DNA from: Hydrogenophilales bacterium CG_4_10_14_3_um_filter_63_21
GTDB taxonomy: Bacteria; Pseudomonadota; Gammaproteobacteria; Burkholderiales; Thiobacillaceae
Length of the DNA: 32,111 nt
Assembly (NCBI GenBank): GCA_002784045.1
Contig: PFJX01000002.1
Location: forward strand, 1 to 32,111
Direction: 5' to 3'
Shown piece after piece: positions 28,450 through 32,111 of the stretch (the first letter of the stretch is position 1; each line of letters begins with the position of its first letter). The position numbers and the translations under genes were made by a program. The notes below the pieces were generated by a model. That model was not told the DNA's origin. It did not search any database and worked only from the letters and a program-made list of their open reading frames with translations.

Positions 28450-30114
28450 ATGCTTGAAGACGTTTACGAATGCAATTCCACGCGGGTGTGGCCAGACATG
28501 CAGGCGCGTGTCACCGGGGGCTCGCCGTGTTTACCCCCCTTCGGCCCAAAACTCTCCGCCTGCGAATACGCCTTCCTCGCCGTTGCTGTCCCGAACCGCG
28601 ACTTTGTGGGTTGGCTTGAGCACATCTGGTCGAATGCGCGCCGGCAGGCGCGATGGGAAGTCGTACTTGCCCTCGATCCCAGATATGGCACCCGCGATAC
28701 CGGTGAGGTGCTCGCCCGAGTTTTCGCGTTGCAGGCCGCCAGCCAGGGTCGCCTCAGCGCGCGCCTGCTGACCCCTGGAAAACTGTCTGGGGCAGCGCCG
28801 CGACTTGGTCTCGCCATTCTTTGTGTCCCAGGAGAACCCGTAAGCGCTTCGGTTGGCTCGTCCCCCGCTTTCGGCCTCGATGTCCCATCCGCTGGGGATG
28901 TGAATCTCTGGATCACGCTGTCGGCGAGTGAAATCAACGATATTCGCCAACTCGCCCGTGCCTATTGGGAGACTGCGGCGGAGTTGACCAAGGCACGCTG
29001 CGAAGTCCCCTTGCTTGAACCCTGCCGTGGCAACGAGGAGGGGTACATTCATTGGCAGGCATTCGAGTCGATGCTCAGCGATAGCCCCGACCTATTCATG
29101 CAGCCCGGCACATCGATCAATGATCTGCCGCTGACCCCGGATGGCCGCCTGGATGAAAGTGCGATCACTTCCACTGAAACAGCCTCTCCCGCACTTGCTG
29201 TTTACGTGCCTACAATTCCATCGGTGGTCGACAACATTCAGTCGCTGTATTCGCAAGGGGCATTGGTTTCCGTGCAACACAAGGTCAAGCCAATGTCGGT
29301 ACCGATCCCGGCTTCCCTGTTCGGCCAGCAGGGTGAACAACAGATCGGTACAGTACGCTACAAACAACAATTTCGGATTGAGCTCTTCGCAGATGAAGCC
29401 ACTGCCAAGGAAGTGGAAGAGCAGCGAAAGCGAGTGACCAAGTTGGTGCAGCTTTTCAGCTATTCGTTTGGCACCGGCAAATATTGGGTGCCTAACACGG
29501 CGAGAGCCGCGCTCAATGCCGCGATAGATGTGGCGGGAGAACAATCACAATCCACACTCAGTACCGCATACGGTGGCGATCTAGACAAGTTTCTTGAGGG
29601 GCGACGTGCTGCCATCAAGCAAGACTTGGAGAACATTTACCAGCGTTTCTACCCGAACACTGCCATGCCTTCGGGTTCCCTGGAAAAAGTCTTACAGCTA
29701 CTGCGAGACCGGGTGGACGGGGCCAAGAAAGAAGGGCTGGCACAAAAGATTACATCGACCTTGATCTCATTCCGCTTCGCCAATGACGCCAGGGAGGACC
29801 CATGGAGCGATGCGGTCCAACTACTATCAAGGATCGCAGTGCGGCCAAGGGAACTGCTTGTCGATAACTTCAAGCGACGTGAATTAAAGATTGCGAACAT
29901 CTCCGTTCCGGACTACCTGAAGGCGATGGATGTCATGGGGGATGCGCTTGTGGAGCTTGCATTTGATAAGGGCTGTGAGTCGCCTTGGGTCATCGATCGG
30001 GCACGTGGGGAAATGGCGATGCTGGTTGCTTGGGAAGTAAGCGACGAGCCAGGCGATGAACGATGCAGGAAACTCATAGACCTGATCAAGGGGACGATAA
30101 CAACTTATGACTGA
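28450..30114 (+). CDS. Protein with degenerate phospholipase-D-like domain, DrmC-like position
   Basis: A 554-residue protein following the methyltransferase by 22 bp, with a GAGAGAAG ribosome site. Residues about 38-185 have the layout of a PLD-fold (HKD) half: a strand with AFLAVAVPNRDF, then LGLAILCVPGEPVSASVGSS and VNLWITLSASEINDIRQLA, the place where PLD proteins show HxK(x4)D and GSxN. Here the expected His and Lys are about P117 and L119, and GSSN is GSSP, so it should be catalytically dead. The C-terminal two-thirds (190-554) I do not recognise; it has a helical part EVEEQRKRVTKLVQLF and VEELAFDKGC-like ends. DISARM class 1 has a PLD protein, DrmC, so this may be its divergent counterpart. 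The next gene start, ATG 30107, overlaps its end but is decayed. Confidence 0.6.
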   Translation: MLEDVYECNSTRVWPDMQARVTGGSPCLPPFGPKLSACEYAFLAVAVPNRDFVGWLEHIWSNARRQARWEVVLALDPRYGTRDTGEVLARVFALQAASQGRLSARLLTPGKLSGAAPRLGLAILCVPGEPVSASVGSSPAFGLDVPSAGDVNLWITLSASEINDIRQLARAYWETAAELTKARCEVPLLEPCRGNEEGYIHWQAFESMLSDSPDLFMQPGTSINDLPLTPDGRLDESAITSTETASPALAVYVPTIPSVVDNIQSLYSQGALVSVQHKVKPMSVPIPASLFGQQGEQQIGTVRYKQQFRIELFADEATAKEVEEQRKRVTKLVQLFSYSFGTGKYWVPNTARAALNAAIDVAGEQSQSTLSTAYGGDLDKFLEGRRAAIKQDLENIYQRFYPNTAMPSGSLEKVLQLLRDRVDGAKKEGLAQKITSTLISFRFANDAREDPWSDAVQLLSRIAVRPRELLVDNFKRRELKIANISVPDYLKAMDVMGDALVELAFDKGCESPWVIDRARGEMAMLVAWEVSDEPGDERCRKLIDLIKGTITTYD

Positions 30115-30255
30115 CATCCCCCTCCGCCACATCTTCATCCGCGTCTCTTGGCACGATGTAGTCTGAACTTTGTGGTTTGCCTGGTTCCGACATTGATCGG
30201 AATCTGCTCCAAACTGAAACGCATCGCCAGCTCAATAAGGACTACCGAAACTTAA
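30107..30255 (+). pseudogene. Decayed start of a further operon gene
   Basis: ATG 30107 overlaps the end of the 554-residue gene by 8 bases and reads MTDIPLRHIFIRVSWHDVV, then a stop at 30164-30166. In the neighbouring frame the reading resumes with NFVVCLVPTLIGICSKLKRI before stopping at 30253-30255. The two halves resemble a conserved N-terminus I recall as IPLRHxxIRVPWHDxGWNG, then VCxxPxxNxxC and LKxIA. With a one-base deletion near 30160-30170 and a few substitutions, the WHDAGWNGVVC stretch becomes the present sequence. The family name is not certain. The gene is broken right after its N-terminus, and the following DNA is foreign in composition. Confidence 0.5.
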
Positions 30256-30283
30256 AGATGACGATACCCACGATGTCCTGTTC

Positions 30284-30295
30284 AAGTAATTACTT
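30284..30295. promoter_or_regulatory. 12-bp palindrome before the DUF262 gene
   Basis: AAGTAATTACTT is a perfect palindrome 28 bp upstream of the next ATG, in AT-rich DNA. It may be an operator, or sit in the promoter (TTATAGAT follows at 30294-30301). Confidence 0.35.
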
Positions 30296-30323
30296 ATAGA
30301 TCATCTCTTCAGAGGACGATGTC

Positions 30324-32111
30324 ATGGAAGTTAATCCGGAAAAACAGAATATCGACAAATTATTCTCGACAACAAATTATTACATTGACTTCTATCAGCG
30401 GGAATACAAGTGGGAGAACAGCGAGGTAAAGACACTGCTCGAAGATATTTTCTATCATTTCGAACAGTCTTACACGTTGCATCCAGACCTGGATGCAACG
30501 GAAGCCAATGTGTCCACAAAGTATTCGTGGTATTACCTGAATACCTATATAACAAACAGAAACCAAGTAGATAAGCGGACATTCATTGTTGATGGTCAAC
30601 AACGTCTTACCACGCTCACCTTGTTGCTCATTGTGCTATATCGATTGTGTGCAGTTGAACAACTAAATTCACCCGATTTGCGCGACTGGCTAAAGGCCAA
30701 AATTGTAGGAATCGGAGTGGGGGGCAAGAAGCAATTCTGGATGGCGCATGATAAACGTGAAGCCCTGATGCAAGCTTTGTTTAATGGGGATGCGCCATCT
30801 GATAATTTAATCAGTGATGGAATAACTGCGCGTCACATGATTGATAATCATGCACTGCTTTACAAAGAATTATCAGCAAGGCTGACCTCTCGCCACAAAC
30901 TGGATACGTTTATTTATTACTTTTTGTGCCAAGTTGTCATCATCAATCTTGAAGTGGCACAAACCGATGTTCCTATGATATTCGAGGTGATAAACGATCG
31001 CGGCAAGCGGTTGCAGTCCTATGAAATTCTAAAGGGCAAGTTGCTAGGGGAAATAGATAAGGCAGAAGTTGATCATTACGCCGATATCTGGGATTCATCG
31101 CTTCGTAATCTGGAGTCAAGATCAGAGGGCGAAGTCGACGACTTCTTTCGTACTTATCTTCGTGCCCATTTTTCCGAAACACGAAAACAAGGCCAGATAT
31201 TTGATGGGCCATATCATCGGTCGATTTTCGAAGATACCTGCAATAAATCGCTTCACCTGAAGGCTGATGCCACAGGAGTGAAGAGCTTCCTGAAAGGTTC
31301 TTTCCGTTACTACGCTGGATTATTTCTCAAACTTCGCCAGCTTGGTGAAGACTCTAAATCTACCATTCCTGAGTGCTACTACCTGTCACAGCTCAACCGG
31401 ATGGATGGTCATATCATGTTGGCGCTTGCAGCATGCGGGGTGGACGATAAATTTGAAGATGCAAAGATACGTGCGGTAGCCAGGGCATTTGATCGCGCAT
31501 ATGTGATGCTTCAATTCAATCGTGCCTATGATAGCAATCAGTTTCAGGAGCTGCTTTACACACTACATCCAGTTTTACGAGATTGCCCGGCCGATGAGAT
31601 TGAATTGCGCATAGATGAAAAGGTGCTTGCGGATATTAATCAAAGACGTAATGCTGATGCCCAGACATTATTGTCCTATGGACAGTTTAAGCAAGTCGGT
31701 TATGGCGACTATAACCCGACTTTTCTTAGGTATTACCTTGCAAGAATAGAATCGTATATCGCCAACGGATTGGGTGAGGGGCTTAAAGATACGTTGTATA
31801 ATTTTGTTCGAGGCATAGGAAAAGGAAATGCCTACCATATTGAACATATCTTGGCTCGCAATGATGAAAGTCGCGCCTTGTTTGTAAATGAAGCTGGTGA
31901 TTTTGACGATGCAAAATTTGAGAACGAGCGTAACAGGTTTGGCGGACTGCTTCTTCTGAAAGGCCAGGACAATCAATCATCGGGAGCGGAGGATTATTGC
32001 GATAAACTTAAGACTTATACACCTGAATCCGCAAGTTCAATGACCAGCCCCACCCCATACCCAAGAAATGGGCATTTTTTTGCCGCCTCACCCTCCGGTT
32101 GCGTCGAAACA
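30324..32111 (+). CDS. DUF262/DUF1524 (GmrS/GmrD-like) protein, open to the window edge
   Basis: No stop occurs from ATG 30324 (ribosome site AGAGGA at 30311-30316) to the right edge, 596 codons. The N-terminal half carries the DUF262 ParB-like signature FIVDGQQRLTTL (DGQQR at 90-94) and the usual NDRGKRLQSYEILKGKLL (from N224). The C-terminal half has the DUF1524 HNH-type signature IEHILARND (E507, H508) followed by the expected FENERNRFGGLLLLKGQ. Such proteins include GmrSD, which cleaves modified phage DNA, and many uncharacterised defence nucleases. It is AT-rich (about 42 percent GC in a sample) and so a recent arrival. Family likeness ends at about DKLKTYTPE (near 32036). The last 75 bases give SMTSPTPYPRNGHFFAAS, which does not look like this family, and they contain a terminator-like hairpin, so the gene may be truncated. 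Confidence 0.8.
   Translation, partial: MEVNPEKQNIDKLFSTTNYYIDFYQREYKWENSEVKTLLEDIFYHFEQSYTLHPDLDATEANVSTKYSWYYLNTYITNRNQVDKRTFIVDGQQRLTTLTLLLIVLYRLCAVEQLNSPDLRDWLKAKIVGIGVGGKKQFWMAHDKREALMQALFNGDAPSDNLISDGITARHMIDNHALLYKELSARLTSRHKLDTFIYYFLCQVVIINLEVAQTDVPMIFEVINDRGKRLQSYEILKGKLLGEIDKAEVDHYADIWDSSLRNLESRSEGEVDDFFRTYLRAHFSETRKQGQIFDGPYHRSIFEDTCNKSLHLKADATGVKSFLKGSFRYYAGLFLKLRQLGEDSKSTIPECYYLSQLNRMDGHIMLALAACGVDDKFEDAKIRAVARAFDRAYVMLQFNRAYDSNQFQELLYTLHPVLRDCPADEIELRIDEKVLADINQRRNADAQTLLSYGQFKQVGYGDYNPTFLRYYLARIESYIANGLGEGLKDTLYNFVRGIGKGNAYHIEHILARNDESRALFVNEAGDFDDAKFENERNRFGGLLLLKGQDNQSSGAEDYCDKLKTYTPESASSMTSPTPYPRNGHFFAASPSGCVET
32060..32081 (+). terminator. Terminator-like hairpin with T tract
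   Basis: CCCA (32060-32063) and TGGG (32069-32072) enclose AGAAA and are followed by CA and seven T (32075-32081). The stem is short. If real it lies inside the apparent reading frame of the DUF262 gene, which argues that the frame is not genuine there. Confidence 0.3.

Overview
The window reads as a chromosome segment of a high-GC proteobacterium, probably a betaproteobacterium. The reasons are the order petA-petB-petC-sspA-sspB, a CcoI-type copper ATPase next to them, and proteobacterial tRNA sequences. The organism is not proven from sequence alone.

Core part (1-7264). The left edge holds a frameshifted transposase remnant. Next, on the minus strand, are ccoI (copper supply to cbb3 oxidase) and a small HypC-family gene. 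On the plus strand are the cytochrome bc1 genes petABC, then sspA and sspB, then tRNA-Thr(UGU) and tRNA-Ser(UGA). These are ordinary respiratory and stress genes.

Accessory part (7265 to the right edge). Directly after the intact tRNA-Ser the gene content becomes accessory, as expected for a genomic island inserted at a tRNA 3' end. No integrase and no second att copy lie in the window, so the island must continue to the right if this is correct. Its first section (about 7300-14700) has a cluster of inverted GGTGACA repeats, a two-helix membrane protein, a small DNA-binding protein and an unknown minus-strand gene. These are followed by a tight mobilization block: a TraD/VirD4-type coupling ATPase, an unknown protein, a MobH/TraI_2-type HD relaxase with its own membrane anchor, and an unusual regulator joining a sigma-70 region-2-like domain to two helix-turn-helix segments. 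No type IV secretion genes are present, so the element looks mobilizable, or only part of it is seen.

Defence-like part (14763 to the right edge). A mostly co-directional cluster carries a 77-aa protein and a 1705-aa DEAD-box/DUF1998 helicase with an apparent C-terminal Vsr/PD-(D/E)XK-type nuclease. It continues with a DrmD-like SNF2 helicase, an AlbA_2 (Schlafen-like) plus GHKL-ATPase protein, a 1259-aa Eco57I/DrmMI-like adenine methyltransferase, and a 554-aa protein with a catalytically degenerate phospholipase-D-like domain. The parts list resembles class 1 DISARM (helicase, DUF1998, SNF2 helicase, adenine methylase, PLD), but in rearranged form: helicase and DUF1998 fused, a nuclease added, the PLD apparently dead, and an AlbA_2/GHKL protein inserted. 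A further gene begins right after the 554-aa gene but has decayed, and an AT-rich DUF262/DUF1524 (GmrS/GmrD-like) gene follows. That gene runs off the right edge and appears to lose homology in its last 70 or so bases.

The main candidate for something undescribed is this 15-kb helicase-nuclease / SNF2 / AlbA_2-GHKL / methyltransferase / pseudo-PLD system. All calls come from reading the sequence; no database search was made.
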